Below, piece by piece: positions 34,414-43,883 of a stretch of 64,000 nucleotides of DNA (position 1 is its first letter; every line of letters starts with the position of its first letter). Below the pieces are notes generated by a model. The model saw nothing but the letters and a program-made list of their open reading frames with translations, ran no database searches and was not told where the DNA came from. Both the position numbers and the translations under genes were made by a program. Source of the DNA: JAABVY01 sp964627935 (GTDB taxonomy: Bacteria > Zixibacteria > MSB-5A5 > JAABVY01); assembly GCA_964627935.1 (NCBI GenBank), contig CAZVLB010000001.1:328234-392233 (forward strand), given 5' to 3'.

Positions 34414-36999
34414 CTAAATTGGACACGGTGGCGGACCACCGGAGAAGATATAGTTAATGATCCAGACCGCATCGGAAATATTCACCGCATCATCGCAGTT
34501 GACATCGCCCATATACAATGGATTGGGCGGCGGACCGCCGGTGAAGACATAGTTGATAATCCAGACCGCATCGGAGACATTAATCTCGCCATCACCATTA
34601 CAGTCGCCTCTTATACTGGGTGATTGAGAGTCCAGGATGAAGAAAAACGGTTGCGCCTGGTAACCGCTTCCGAATCCATCCTGGTTGAATGCCTCGACAT
34701 GCCAGTAATAGAAGCCGTCGGTCAATGATGCGGCAGGTGTATATGTGGTGTCATTGATATCTGCATAAGTGGCTACATTGACAGTGAAATTCTGGTCCTG
34801 GGCGATTTGCAATGTATAATCTCCGCCGCTACCGGCTGTTGAGGTCCAGACGAACTGGGGCGTTTCATCGCTGGTTGTACCGCCGTTGGCGGGACTGATC
34901 AGAGTCGGCTTATCAGGCGATTCACCTTCGAGCACATATATTCTGATCGTTATCGTGTCGGCATTGGGCGGAGTGTCGCTGTCTTCTACTGCCAAAGTGA
35001 ACTGAAAATCCGAGGCCCAGGTTGGAGTACCATCCAGGTAAGCCGTATTTTCGTTATGGAATGTCAGCCCATAGGGGAACTGGCCGGTTACCAGGCTCCA
35101 GTCGTAATCCGGCACACCTGCCACCGCGGAGAATTCCATGTAATAGGGCTGACCGACATAGGCCGTATCGACTTCTTTGCTGGCCAGGATAGCCATCTGA
35201 AATTCCTCGCTGAACTCAACCGTCCGGAGTATTTTTTCATCCGGATCGATCTGCACCGAATCAGGCGGATTGGGAACATCAAACTGCCAGACCTGTCCAC
35301 GCTGGCTGTTGAAGACTGTCAGAGAGGTGTCATATCCACCGGCAAAGATGTTGACATCGATTGGCATGGGAAAAATCGCGCCGGCCTGTTCCTGCTTGAT
35401 CAGGAGATACATGTCATATCCACCATTTACCGTATCCGCCTCATGCTGGAAAGCGTAAACATAATTTGGGTTGCCGGGCTGATATATCCAGCTGTTAAAA
35501 AACCAGCCCATATCCTGACCGTAAACCTGGCTGCAGACTGCGGAAAGGTCCTCGGTTGAGGCATCACCATAAGAATACAGCGGATGATTGAAATAGCTGT
35601 CCAGGGCCTCGCGAAAGAGCGAATCGCCCATCACCTGGTGCAGCATATATACAACCCATGATCCCTTGTCGTAGACGGTAATGCCATCGAATATATCATC
35701 GTTAATCAGGTCCTCGACATAGGGAGTTCCGGCGTCGAGATGTTTCTGGCCCTCGAGCCAGCTTTTATAATAGTTCTCTCCATAATGATATTTGAAATAA
35801 AGCGCTTCCGAATAAGAGGCAAAACCCTCGTTGAGCCACATATGATGAAATGTCCGGCAGGTTACCTGATCGCCGGCCCATTGATGGCCGAGCTCATGCG
35901 CAATCACATATTCTGAATCGAAATAGGGCGAAATCGAAGTCAGCGTTTGGTGTTCCATGGCACCGCCCCAGCCATAGTTGCTGTGGCCATACTTTTCATC
36001 TATAAAGGGATACAGGGTAAACCAGTAGGATAAAGCTTCCAGCGAGGGATTGGTATAATTCAGCGCATAGTAGACTGAATAGTACTGGCTGTGCTGGCTG
36101 ATTCCGGGATAGCCGTAGGTCTCGATCGGCATAGTCTGGCCCGGAGCATATTCCCATGTGTCGGTGAACAGGTTATAATCCGTACATCCGAGACTTACCA
36201 GATAAGTTGCAATCGGATATTTATGCGACCAGTGAGTTGTGTATGTACCATCGCCGTTACTTGTGGAACTGATCTTGACACCGTTGGAGGCGGCCAGGTA
36301 ACCGGATGGATGCGTGATCAGGATGTCGATTGAATCCGGTTTGTCATTGGGATGATCCTCGCAGGGCCACCACAGCCGTGAGCCCCATGGCTCGCAATTG
36401 GTATACGCAACCGGGACGCTTCCCCAGCTATAGAATTGAAGCCCGTCGGTGCCGTCAAAGCCCGGTGTGCCGCCATATTCAACTTTGACAGTGAACTCAT
36501 CACCGACGCTAAAGCTTTGCCCCAGGTAGATCGTCAGAAGTTCCGCGTTGTGATTGTAATTGCTGATCGGGCTGCCGTTTAAATAAACCGCGGAAACATT
36601 CAGGAGCCCGCCGTTATTGGTCAGATTGAAATCAACGGCATTTGTATTGTCGTAAAGTGCCTTAAGGCGGGATTCGACATAGCCGTCGATCGTATAGCTC
36701 GAAAAATCCAGCTCGATAGCGATCTTGTAGTAAAGTATATCGACCTTGTTCTGATTGGTGGTTGGTTCGATATTGGTTGATACCAGTGTGGATTTCAGAT
36801 TGTTCTGGAATTTTTCTGTTTTATGCATGCAGGCATGTTTCTCGAGCCTCTGCTCGAGCATCTGCTGCCATTCTTCCGCATCCGGCGGATCAAGGGTGCC
36901 GCGATAAGTTTGCAGCAATTCAGCTTCGGCTGATGGCTGGAAAATTAATATTGCAAAGATCAGGAAGGCTATAAAACCGGCTGTATTTTTAAGACTCAT
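34414..36999 (-). CDS. Secreted M1 metallopeptidase with He_PIG, Fn3-like domain and dockerin
   Basis: An 861-residue paralogue of the gene that follows it. Signal peptide residues 1-28 or so, M1 N-terminal domain (YKIAIELDFSSYTIDGY), GAMEHQT in place of the usual GAMEN, zinc site HELGHQWAGD with NEGFASYSE. The He_PIG domain (GQFPYGLTF, GTPTWASDF) is followed by an extra fibronectin-like domain (PTLISPANGG to YYWHVEAFNQDG) that the sister protein lacks, then the dockerin-like pair ending CPI. GGAGGAG precedes the ATG. The pair likely act together on extracellular peptides and both carry the same docking module. Confidence 0.85.
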   Translation of the reverse strand: MSLKNTAGFIAFLIFAILIFQPSAEAELLQTYRGTLDPPDAEEWQQMLEQRLEKHACMHKTEKFQNNLKSTLVSTNIEPTTNQNKVDILYYKIAIELDFSSYTIDGYVESRLKALYDNTNAVDFNLTNNGGLLNVSAVYLNGSPISNYNHNAELLTIYLGQSFSVGDEFTVKVEYGGTPGFDGTDGLQFYSWGSVPVAYTNCEPWGSRLWWPCEDHPNDKPDSIDILITHPSGYLAASNGVKISSTSNGDGTYTTHWSHKYPIATYLVSLGCTDYNLFTDTWEYAPGQTMPIETYGYPGISQHSQYYSVYYALNYTNPSLEALSYWFTLYPFIDEKYGHSNYGWGGAMEHQTLTSISPYFDSEYVIAHELGHQWAGDQVTCRTFHHMWLNEGFASYSEALYFKYHYGENYYKSWLEGQKHLDAGTPYVEDLINDDIFDGITVYDKGSWVVYMLHQVMGDSLFREALDSYFNHPLYSYGDASTEDLSAVCSQVYGQDMGWFFNSWIYQPGNPNYVYAFQHEADTVNGGYDMYLLIKQEQAGAIFPMPIDVNIFAGGYDTSLTVFNSQRGQVWQFDVPNPPDSVQIDPDEKILRTVEFSEEFQMAILASKEVDTAYVGQPYYMEFSAVAGVPDYDWSLVTGQFPYGLTFHNENTAYLDGTPTWASDFQFTLAVEDSDTPPNADTITIRIYVLEGESPDKPTLISPANGGTTSDETPQFVWTSTAGSGGDYTLQIAQDQNFTVNVATYADINDTTYTPAASLTDGFYYWHVEAFNQDGFGSGYQAQPFFFILDSQSPSIRGDCNGDGEINVSDAVWIINYVFTGGPPPNPLYMGDVNCDDAVNISDAVWIINYIFSGGPPPCPI

Positions 37000-37020
37000 G
37001 GCTCCTCCGCAGAAATGTTT

Positions 37021-37551
37021 TCAAGAGCCCGAAGGCGCTTGAAAGGAGAGTTTTTTCAGGATGTCAGATTTTATATCAGAATAATTTTTTCTTTCAAGGT
37101 AGTGAATCAATACATCGTCTCTTGATTTTATCTTATCGGCTACCGGATGAGATATATATATTATAGAAGCTAATAGAGTCTTACCGGAATCAAGGATATC
37201 AAAAACCAGGTTTCTGAAAACATCGGAGAATAGTTCCATTTTCCCGATTTCATCGATTATAACGCAGGATTTGTCCGATATGTTTAATCTTTTTCTCCGC
37301 AAGCTTTCTTCAAATCCTTTCAGATCAACACCATAGTCGGCAACACGATATTTGCTGTCGATATTTTTGTGGGCCAGAATCATTTCCTCGCCATCGAGGT
37401 AGCTTAGCCTGAATCCCACTCTTTTGTTGCTATTGCGAATCTCATCGGTAAGAAAGCCGCCAAAATCAAAGCCGGGATGCCGGGAAATCTCCCGCAGGAG
37501 CGTGGTCTTGCCGCATCCGGGTTTTCCGGTGACCAGAATTTTATTAATCAC
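37021..37551 (-). CDS. THEP1-type nucleoside-triphosphatase
   Basis: A 176-residue P-loop NTPase. Walker A TGKPGCGKTTLL at residues 8-19, then the family motifs GGFLTDEIR and RVGFRL, and Walker B VIIDEIGKMEL near residue 97. This group (THEP1/NTPCR) hydrolyses nucleoside triphosphates and is common in archaea and thermophilic bacteria. It starts with GTG at 37551 with no obvious ribosome site. It lies 21 bases before the first M1 peptidase gene on the same strand, so it may share that transcript, although the function gives no link. Confidence 0.82.
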   Translation of the reverse strand: MINKILVTGKPGCGKTTLLREISRHPGFDFGGFLTDEIRNSNKRVGFRLSYLDGEEMILAHKNIDSKYRVADYGVDLKGFEESLRRKRLNISDKSCVIIDEIGKMELFSDVFRNLVFDILDSGKTLLASIIYISHPVADKIKSRDDVLIHYLERKNYSDIKSDILKKLSFQAPSGS

Positions 37552-37822
37552 ATCAAAAAGACGATAAGTAAAACAATGACGGTAACGCGAATAAGGTCGA
37601 TTCCGTTATATAATAACAGCATACATAAGTTACTTCAATTTCTCGAATTGTCAAGAATGAACTTGGATCATCCACTTTCGGGATCGATTTCGAACTCGGC
37701 CGCTTTTGTCGATTTTTTTATCAAAAATTTCCCTTTAAGTATTTATCAGTACAGAATTTAGTTCAACGGCCGATAATAAGATAGACTCTTGATGCCTAAA
37801 ATGGAATCAGCATGGAGAATCA

Positions 37823-39133
37823 ATGAAGATTGACCAACTACTGGAAAGGTTCGGCTCGCTCGAAAACAAGCTGATTGACCTCGAGGTGCAGCTCGAATCA
37901 AAAAACACTGAACTCTATGAGATGGCGCGGGTTGGCGCCATGATTACCTCATTTCTGGAACTTGAAGGCATACTTTCGGCCATGATCGAAATGTCCTTGA
38001 GGCTTCTGCATGCCGAGGTGGGTTGCATAATCCTGTGGGATGAGAAAACCGATGAGCCCCGGACCCGCATATCATGGGGAATCGATTATTCCATGGTTAA
38101 GCTCATGAAACTCGAGGGGGATATTGATATTGCGCAATGGGCCCGGGATACCGGCGAATCCGTGATAATCAATGATTTCCCGCCCGAAACCGAAATCCCG
38201 GCCATGGTTAACTCAGTTATTGCCGCACCATTGCGTTGCCGTGACGAGACTATTGGCGTACTCGTGGCAGTCAATAAAACGGATGAAGACGGTTTCAATA
38301 ATGAAGACAAAAATATGCTCGAGACGCTGACCAATTTCGCCGGCGTGGCAATTGAAAATTCCAAGTTGATGGATGAACGGCTCAAGCGCCAGAAACTCGA
38401 GGATGAGCTGGCACTGGCCAATGTCGTCCAGCAGGCCCTTTTGCCCGACGATGTGAGCGGTTTTGATGGCGCCTCTGTTTCGCATATCTATTATCCCGCG
38501 GGCCAGGTCGGTGGCGATTATTATGATGTTGTCCCGCTGGATGACAAGCATTTTGTGATCGTTGTCGGCGATGTTTCCAATAAGGGCGTGCCGGCGGCCC
38601 TGATGATGACCGCGGTTCGTTCGGTGGTGCGCCATGAGGTGCGTAATTCAACCGATATTGCCGCGATTATGACCAATATCAACCGCACTTTGTGCCGCGA
38701 TGTGATGCGCACGGATGGCATGTTTATCAGCCTGGTTCTGGCCTATATCGATCTGGAGCAGATGGAGATGACGGCTTGTAATGCGGGCCATCTGCCGCCC
38801 CTGTTCTACAATCCGCAAAATGGCGATATCGAGCAGCTAAAGCAGGGCGGAATAATCCTGGGCACATTCGAGGACTGCGAATACAAATCCGAAACAGTCA
38901 AGCTCAAGTCAGGAGATATGCTGCTCTGTTTCACCGACGGCGTCACCGAATCAATGGACAGGCATGATAATATGTTCGGCCGTGATGGCCTGATCGAATA
39001 CACGCGCAAGCACATGGAAATGGAAGAGGACAGCTTCCTGAAAGGCCTCAAAGCACGAATTGACAAATTCGTGGAGGGTGCCGGGGATACCCAGTTCGAT
39101 GATATCACCTGCGTATTAGTGAGGATTTCATGA
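37823..39133 (+). CDS. GAF-domain PP2C (RsbU/SpoIIE-type) phosphatase
   Basis: A 436-residue protein. Residues 1-35 are a coiled-coil helix, 40-180 a GAF domain (LEGILSAMIEMSLRLLHAEVG to ENSKLMDE), a short coiled linker and then a SpoIIE-type PP2C domain (about 205-436). The metal-binding aspartates are visible in VGGDYYDV, VVGDVSNKGVPAAL, MLLCFTDGVTE and DDITCVLV. Such phosphatases reverse phosphorylation of a STAS antagonist. The HATPase kinase and the STAS protein are encoded immediately downstream, the first overlapping by four bases. The GAF domain would sense a small ligand or nucleotide. It is the first gene of a large signalling block. Confidence 0.88.
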   Translation: MKIDQLLERFGSLENKLIDLEVQLESKNTELYEMARVGAMITSFLELEGILSAMIEMSLRLLHAEVGCIILWDEKTDEPRTRISWGIDYSMVKLMKLEGDIDIAQWARDTGESVIINDFPPETEIPAMVNSVIAAPLRCRDETIGVLVAVNKTDEDGFNNEDKNMLETLTNFAGVAIENSKLMDERLKRQKLEDELALANVVQQALLPDDVSGFDGASVSHIYYPAGQVGGDYYDVVPLDDKHFVIVVGDVSNKGVPAALMMTAVRSVVRHEVRNSTDIAAIMTNINRTLCRDVMRTDGMFISLVLAYIDLEQMEMTACNAGHLPPLFYNPQNGDIEQLKQGGIILGTFEDCEYKSETVKLKSGDMLLCFTDGVTESMDRHDNMFGRDGLIEYTRKHMEMEEDSFLKGLKARIDKFVEGAGDTQFDDITCVLVRIS

Positions 39134-39594
39134 GTGACAGCAGTTTTGAAGATAAAATCGAGGTCAGCGTTCCCAGCCGTCTTGAAAACCTGAACTGGCT
39201 TTACCCGATCTGCGACAGCATCCTCAGCGAGCTGCCCTTTGACAGGAAACGCCGCCATATGCTTTTGGTGGCAATCAGCGAAGGTTTCACCAATGCGTTT
39301 CAACATGGAAACCAGAAAAGCCCGGATACGCAGATCAGGCTAACCTTTTATGTTAGTGAAAAATCGCTCAAAATTCTAATTGAGGATGAAGCCGTTTTGC
39401 CGATAAAAAGTACAGACAACCTGTTTACGGAATACTCCGACCAGGAAAGCACAAGCGGCAGGGGGCTGCACATGATAGGGAAAATTGTCGATAATTTATA
39501 TTTCGAGCACGGTTTGAAGGGAAAGAACAGGCTCGTATTGGAAATTAACTTTGCAGATAAAAGGGAGAAAGCGAACTCTTTCTCGGGGAGATGA
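39130..39594 (+). CDS. RsbW-like anti-sigma/switch HATPase kinase
   Basis: A 154-residue GHKL ATPase: N box VAISEGFTNAFQHGN near residue 55, then IEDEAVLP and the glycine box TSGRGLHMIGKIVD. This is the serine-kinase type of the partner-switch system, which binds and inactivates a partner or phosphorylates the STAS antagonist. It overlaps the phosphatase gene by ATGA and ends three bases before the STAS gene. No sigma factor gene follows, so the partner that is controlled may be another signalling protein in this block. Confidence 0.85.
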   Translation: MSDSSFEDKIEVSVPSRLENLNWLYPICDSILSELPFDRKRRHMLLVAISEGFTNAFQHGNQKSPDTQIRLTFYVSEKSLKILIEDEAVLPIKSTDNLFTEYSDQESTSGRGLHMIGKIVDNLYFEHGLKGKNRLVLEINFADKREKANSFSGR

Positions 39595-39597
39595 ATT

Positions 39598-39957
39598 ATG
39601 GAGATCACAGTAAAATCTTCAGACAACTTTAACACATTTTATTTAAAGGGCCGTCTTGACCTGACCAGCTCATCAGAGCTCAAGGAAAAAGTCAAGGAAT
39701 ATCTGGAGCAGGGCAAGGTCTATATTCTTCTGAACCTGGCCCAGGTTGATTTTATCAACAGTTCCGGCCTGGGGACACTGGTTTCGACTTTAAAGGAAGT
39801 TCGTTCCGTTAAGGGCCGTATTGCTCTTTGCTGCCTGGCTCCATACGTACAGGAAATCTTTGAGATCACGCAGCTCTCGCACATCTTCGATATCTATGTT
39901 AGCGAAAACGAAGCACGGTCAGCATTCACGGATAGCAAGGTGGCCAGCAGAAGCTAA
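39598..39957 (+). CDS. STAS-domain antagonist (RsbV/SpoIIAA type)
   Basis: A 119-residue STAS protein with the phosphorylation site in FINSSGLGTLVS (Ser56 by analogy with SpoIIAA). Unphosphorylated, such proteins bind the HATPase and release its partner; the phosphatase encoded two genes upstream would keep it in that state. The N-terminal strand (EITVKSSDNFNTFYLKGRLD) is typical. It is followed eleven bases later by a HEAT-repeat gene. Confidence 0.88.
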   Translation: MEITVKSSDNFNTFYLKGRLDLTSSSELKEKVKEYLEQGKVYILLNLAQVDFINSSGLGTLVSTLKEVRSVKGRIALCCLAPYVQEIFEITQLSHIFDIYVSENEARSAFTDSKVASRS

Positions 39958-39967
39958 GGGGTGCCGT

Positions 39968-41875
39968 ATGGAAACTATTGATGCACGTCAGCAGGAGCTT
40001 TTAACCTGGCTGACAAGCGAAGATGTCGACCAGCGGGAGGCGGCTTGTCTGCAATTGCGCCAGTTCGACAATGATACTTCGCGAGCCGCATTGGTGGCCA
40101 TGTTTGAGGATCCGGATAAAGGAATCCGCGAACTTGCCGCCGAGGGCCTGATTTCCATGGGCGGGGAGAGAACCGCCTTCTTTCTGGCGGATCTGCTCGG
40201 ACACGAGGATATTTCCATCAGAAATCTATCGGCCGAGACGTTGTCGAAGATCGGCCCGGAAAGCGTCAATCCGCTGATCGAAAAAGTAAGGGATGCAGAT
40301 AAGGATATCCGCAAATTTGCAGTCGATGTCCTGGGACTGATCGGCGACAGCCGTGCCCTGGATGCAATTATCGCGGCTCTTGAAGACGAGAATCCCAATG
40401 TTGTTTGCTCGGCTGCCGAAGCGTTGGGTGAAATCGGCGATCCCTGTGCTGTGGATGCGCTTGTTAACAAGATGAATAACAGCGAGGATGCCGCCCTGCA
40501 GGCAATTGAAGCGCTGGGCAAAATCGGCGATCATACCGCTCTTGAGGCGCTGGTGAAGGGTCTTGAATCCGATGATCCGGTAATGATCTTTGCGGTTATC
40601 GATGCCATGGGCAATCTCAAACATGCCGAGGCCGCGCCGCATCTGAAAGCGCTCCTGGACAATGCCGATGATGCGCTCAAGGAAGCCATAATCGCCTCTT
40701 TGATCAAGCTGGCCAAACATGCTGGACGCGTGATTCTCGAGGAACTGCCGGTCAAAAAAATGCAGGAATGCCTGTTCAATGCGCTGGAAGGTGACAACAA
40801 GGCCAACAAGCTTTTCGCGCTGGATGAGCTGGAGCAATGGGAAGGTCCGACCGTTGTCGACCGCCTGTTAAAGGCTCTGGCCGACGAGGATGAGGATGTC
40901 CGCGCCCGTGCCAAAGAGGTGCTCAAGATTTGCGCAGTGAGTTCATGCGACAGAATTTCAGTGGCTCTGAAAGAGGGCGACAGCCGGTACATTATAAATC
41001 TGCTCGAGACAATCGCATCAACCGGAAATTCACGCTTCATACCGGATATTGTGCGACTGTGCAACCATCCCGATCCAGAGGTCCGTGAAGAAGTGGCCTA
41101 TACTCTGGGTAAGATCGGTGACCGCACGGTGATGGAAAGCATATACAAGCTGGCCGAAGATGATATCGGGCATGTGCGCAGCGCGGCTATCAAATCGATC
41201 GGCTGGGTCGGTGACGAACGCGATATCGATAAATTATTGCAGTGGCTGGATGACCAGTATGTCGATGTGCGCGAAGCCTGCCTTGGCGCGCTGGTGTTGA
41301 TCGGCGGAGAAAAGGTTATCGCTAAATTCAGGCATGACCTGGACCATGATGATAAGGAACGCCAGAAAATGGCCGCCACTGCTCTGGGATGGATCGGCGA
41401 AAGTGAAGTTGTCGAACCGCTTATTTCGGCCCTCAATCATCCCGAATGGGAGGTGCGCAGATCGGCCGTAGAAGCCCTGGGCAGAATCGCCGACAAACGA
41501 GCCCTGGATCCGCTTCGCTATGTACTTAACGACGATCATTCGCAGGTACGCAAATCGGCTATTGATGCTATAGTCGGGCTGGAAGGCAAACGTGCCACCC
41601 AGAGCATCAATATGCTACTGGACGATCAGGATATCTGGGTGCGCTTTCACGCCATCAATGTCATCAGCCGCCTGGGCGACACGTCGGTGACCGAAAAGAT
41701 CGTGGCTCTGCTCTCGGATGAAAACGACATTATCCGTGTGGCCGCGGCCAAGGCCCTTTCAAATTTGAAAGATCAGAGATCATTACCGATCCTGAGAAAT
41801 ATAGCCAATGACCCCAACCGTGATGTGGCCGAGGCCGCATCACAGGCTCTTCACGTTTTGGAAGGGAGTAGCTGA
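39968..41875 (+). CDS. HEAT/PBS-lyase repeat protein
   Basis: A 635-residue protein starting at the ATG at 39968 with AAGGGG upstream; a longer frame overlaps the STAS gene. It consists of about 17 to 20 helical repeats of roughly 31 residues (for example DADKDIRKFAVDVLGLIGD, HPEWEVRRSAVEALGRIAD, DPDPEVREEVAYTLGKIGD-like units), giving a curved solenoid. No catalytic domain. Solenoids of this type serve as binding platforms. It lies between a partner-switch module and receiver proteins; its stop overlaps the next ATG (TGATG), so it is probably a scaffold or sensor within this system. Confidence 0.85.
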   Translation: METIDARQQELLTWLTSEDVDQREAACLQLRQFDNDTSRAALVAMFEDPDKGIRELAAEGLISMGGERTAFFLADLLGHEDISIRNLSAETLSKIGPESVNPLIEKVRDADKDIRKFAVDVLGLIGDSRALDAIIAALEDENPNVVCSAAEALGEIGDPCAVDALVNKMNNSEDAALQAIEALGKIGDHTALEALVKGLESDDPVMIFAVIDAMGNLKHAEAAPHLKALLDNADDALKEAIIASLIKLAKHAGRVILEELPVKKMQECLFNALEGDNKANKLFALDELEQWEGPTVVDRLLKALADEDEDVRARAKEVLKICAVSSCDRISVALKEGDSRYIINLLETIASTGNSRFIPDIVRLCNHPDPEVREEVAYTLGKIGDRTVMESIYKLAEDDIGHVRSAAIKSIGWVGDERDIDKLLQWLDDQYVDVREACLGALVLIGGEKVIAKFRHDLDHDDKERQKMAATALGWIGESEVVEPLISALNHPEWEVRRSAVEALGRIADKRALDPLRYVLNDDHSQVRKSAIDAIVGLEGKRATQSINMLLDDQDIWVRFHAINVISRLGDTSVTEKIVALLSDENDIIRVAAAKALSNLKDQRSLPILRNIANDPNRDVAEAASQALHVLEGSS

Positions 41876-42258
41876 TGCCCAGGGTATTAGTTGTCGATGA
41901 TGAGCTTTTGATCCGGGATCTGCTGTATGATTTCTTCTCCTCCCGAGATTATGAAATCATCCTGGCGGAATCGGGCCATAAGGCTCTGGATATCTTGGCC
42001 AATGAGCATATCGATGTGGTCCTGACCGACCTGAAAATGCCGGATATGGACGGGCTCGAGATGATTCGCAGGGCGGATATCAAAAAAAGCGGACCCCCGG
42101 TTATCATTATGACCGGCTTTCCCTCAATCGAGTCGGCCATTGAGGCGATTCGACTGAAAGTATCGGATTACGTAATCAAGCCATTCAACATTAACCGGCT
42201 GTTTGAAAGCATTGAAGGCGCGCTGGAGGAATACAAAGGTGTTACAGTCGGACAATAG
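41875..42258 (+). CDS. Single-domain response regulator
   Basis: A 127-residue receiver domain: acidic pocket VVDDE, phosphoacceptor Asp in VVLTDLKMPDMDG, Thr/Ser in IIMTGFPS and the Lys in YVIKPF. There is no output domain. It overlaps the HEAT-repeat stop by one base and is followed eight bases later by a second receiver protein. The cognate kinase could be CheA or the PAS kinase further down. Confidence 0.9.
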   Translation: MPRVLVVDDELLIRDLLYDFFSSRDYEIILAESGHKALDILANEHIDVVLTDLKMPDMDGLEMIRRADIKKSGPPVIIMTGFPSIESAIEAIRLKVSDYVIKPFNINRLFESIEGALEEYKGVTVGQ

Positions 42259-42266
42259 GAGTATAT

Positions 42267-42779
42267 ATGTCAACTGACAGGGTCCTGGTCGTAGATGACG
42301 AATTATTCGTAAGGGAGCTGCTCGACGAGTATTTTTCAAAGCTGAAATTCGCGGTTGATGTGGCTGAATCGGGAGAGGCGGCCGTGGAACGTGTGCGCGA
42401 AAACAAATATCATGTGGCTTTGATAGACCTGAAGATGACCGGCATGGACGGCCTGGGGACGTTGCGCAAGATCAAGGAGATCGACCCGGATGTGGTCCTG
42501 GTTCTAATGACCGGCTACCCCACGGTGGAATCTTCGATCGACGCGTTGCGTGCGGGCGCCTATGACTATATAGTCAAACCCTTCCGCTTAAATGAGCTAA
42601 AAGACATTATCACCGGCGCGATCAAGGAGTACGAGGTACGTAGAGATATCTCCGAACTCAAACACAAGGTCAGGCTGCTGGAGGAATCGTTAAGACGCTC
42701 CGGCACTGAGATTGTCGGTGATGAAGATATTGAGAGGGACAGCTCGGAAATTCCCGCACGGGCCAAGTTTTCGCAATAG
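42267..42779 (+). CDS. Response regulator with C-terminal coiled coil
   Basis: A 170-residue protein. The receiver domain (residues 1-125) has VVDDE, the phosphoacceptor in VALIDLKMTGMDG, LMTGYPT and YIVKPF. A C-terminal helix (residues 127-150, YEVRRDISELKHKVRLLEESLRR) looks coiled coil, and the tail is acidic. It could dimerise or contact another protein. Near-identical layout to the preceding receiver suggests duplication. Confidence 0.88.
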   Translation: MSTDRVLVVDDELFVRELLDEYFSKLKFAVDVAESGEAAVERVRENKYHVALIDLKMTGMDGLGTLRKIKEIDPDVVLVLMTGYPTVESSIDALRAGAYDYIVKPFRLNELKDIITGAIKEYEVRRDISELKHKVRLLEESLRRSGTEIVGDEDIERDSSEIPARAKFSQ

Positions 42780-42898
42780 AACGACCCGCGCATGGGTGAG
42801 GATTAATCTCGGCGATTTGATCGCTGCAGGATAAGTAAAAAAAGGGTGTGTGTCTGGTAGGGAGCGGCCCCAGCCGGCCTTCCTTACGGGAGAAAATT

Positions 42899-43861
42899 AT
42901 GATAACAGGTTCGAATACACAGCTTACGCTGAGTCAGGAAGACTTTGTCGCGGTTCGGGATTTTATCTATGAAAAGGCCGGAATCTGGTTTGCAGACAAT
43001 AAAAAGTACCTGATCGAGAGCCGCCTGACCAAGCGTATGAATGAACTCGGTATTACCAGCTACAAGGATTATTTCTACCGGGTCAAATATGACACCTCGA
43101 ATAAAGAATTTGATGCGTTGATGAATGTGGTCACGACCAACGAGACCTCATTCTTCCGCAATCCGCCGCAACTCAAGGCTTTTTCCGACGAAGTTTTGCC
43201 TCAGATGTTAAAGGAGAAGTCGGAAAACAAGGCCGGCGGCAAAAAAATCAAAATTTGGTCGGCGGGATGTTCAACCGGCGAGGAGCCATATACATTGTCG
43301 ATTATCCTGATGGAGAAGCTGAAACCGTTGACCTCCTGGAATATCGAAATAATCGCCAATGATATTTCACAGAATGTGCTCTATGCCGCCCGCAAGGGAA
43401 TCTACCATGAGCTCAGCCTGCGTACCACCGAACAGGCTATAAAGGACAGGTATTTCATACCCGAGGGCAACAAATACCGCATAAAAGATGAAGTCAAGCG
43501 GCTGGTGAAATTCAATCATGTCAATCTCAATGATTCGCGCCAGGTGGGCTCGATCACGGATTGCGATTTCATCTTCTGCCGCAATGTAATGATATATTTT
43601 TCGGATGATATAAAAAGGTCGCTGATCAAGCAGTTCTACAAGAGCCTGCGTCCCGGCGGCTATATGTTTATTGGACACTCGGAATCGCTGCATGGCATTT
43701 CCAAGTCGTTCAAGCTGGAATATTTTAAAAGCGCCCTGGTTTACAAGAAGGAAATCGCCTCAGCGGCGGCAGTAAATCAGACCACTGACAAAGTTGCCAG
43801 TTCTCACAGCAGTACCATGGATACGCTGGCGAAAATCAGGCAGCTTCTGGAAAAGAAGTAA
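42899..43861 (+). CDS. cheR: Chemotaxis methyltransferase CheR
   Basis: A 320-residue protein starting at the ATG at 42899 after ACGGGAG; the frame from 42848 lacks a site. N-terminal helical CheR domain (VAVRDFIYEKAGIWF, LTKRMNELGI), then the SAM-binding part with WSAGCSTGEEPYTLSI near residue 120 and the CRNVMIYFSD motif. It methylates glutamates on chemoreceptors. No chemoreceptor gene lies in the window. A Ser/Thr-rich C-terminal tail (about residues 285-320) may be a flexible linker to another partner. CheB is encoded at 47187. Confidence 0.92.
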   Translation: MITGSNTQLTLSQEDFVAVRDFIYEKAGIWFADNKKYLIESRLTKRMNELGITSYKDYFYRVKYDTSNKEFDALMNVVTTNETSFFRNPPQLKAFSDEVLPQMLKEKSENKAGGKKIKIWSAGCSTGEEPYTLSIILMEKLKPLTSWNIEIIANDISQNVLYAARKGIYHELSLRTTEQAIKDRYFIPEGNKYRIKDEVKRLVKFNHVNLNDSRQVGSITDCDFIFCRNVMIYFSDDIKRSLIKQFYKSLRPGGYMFIGHSESLHGISKSFKLEYFKSALVYKKEIASAAAVNQTTDKVASSHSSTMDTLAKIRQLLEKK

Positions 43862-43883
43862 ATTCTATAAGAGGTGAATATAT

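Noticed and set aside
42780..42898. Separate promoter before cheR
   Set aside because: The 119-bp gap has no acceptable -35/-10 pair; TTGATC is not followed by a -10 at the right distance.
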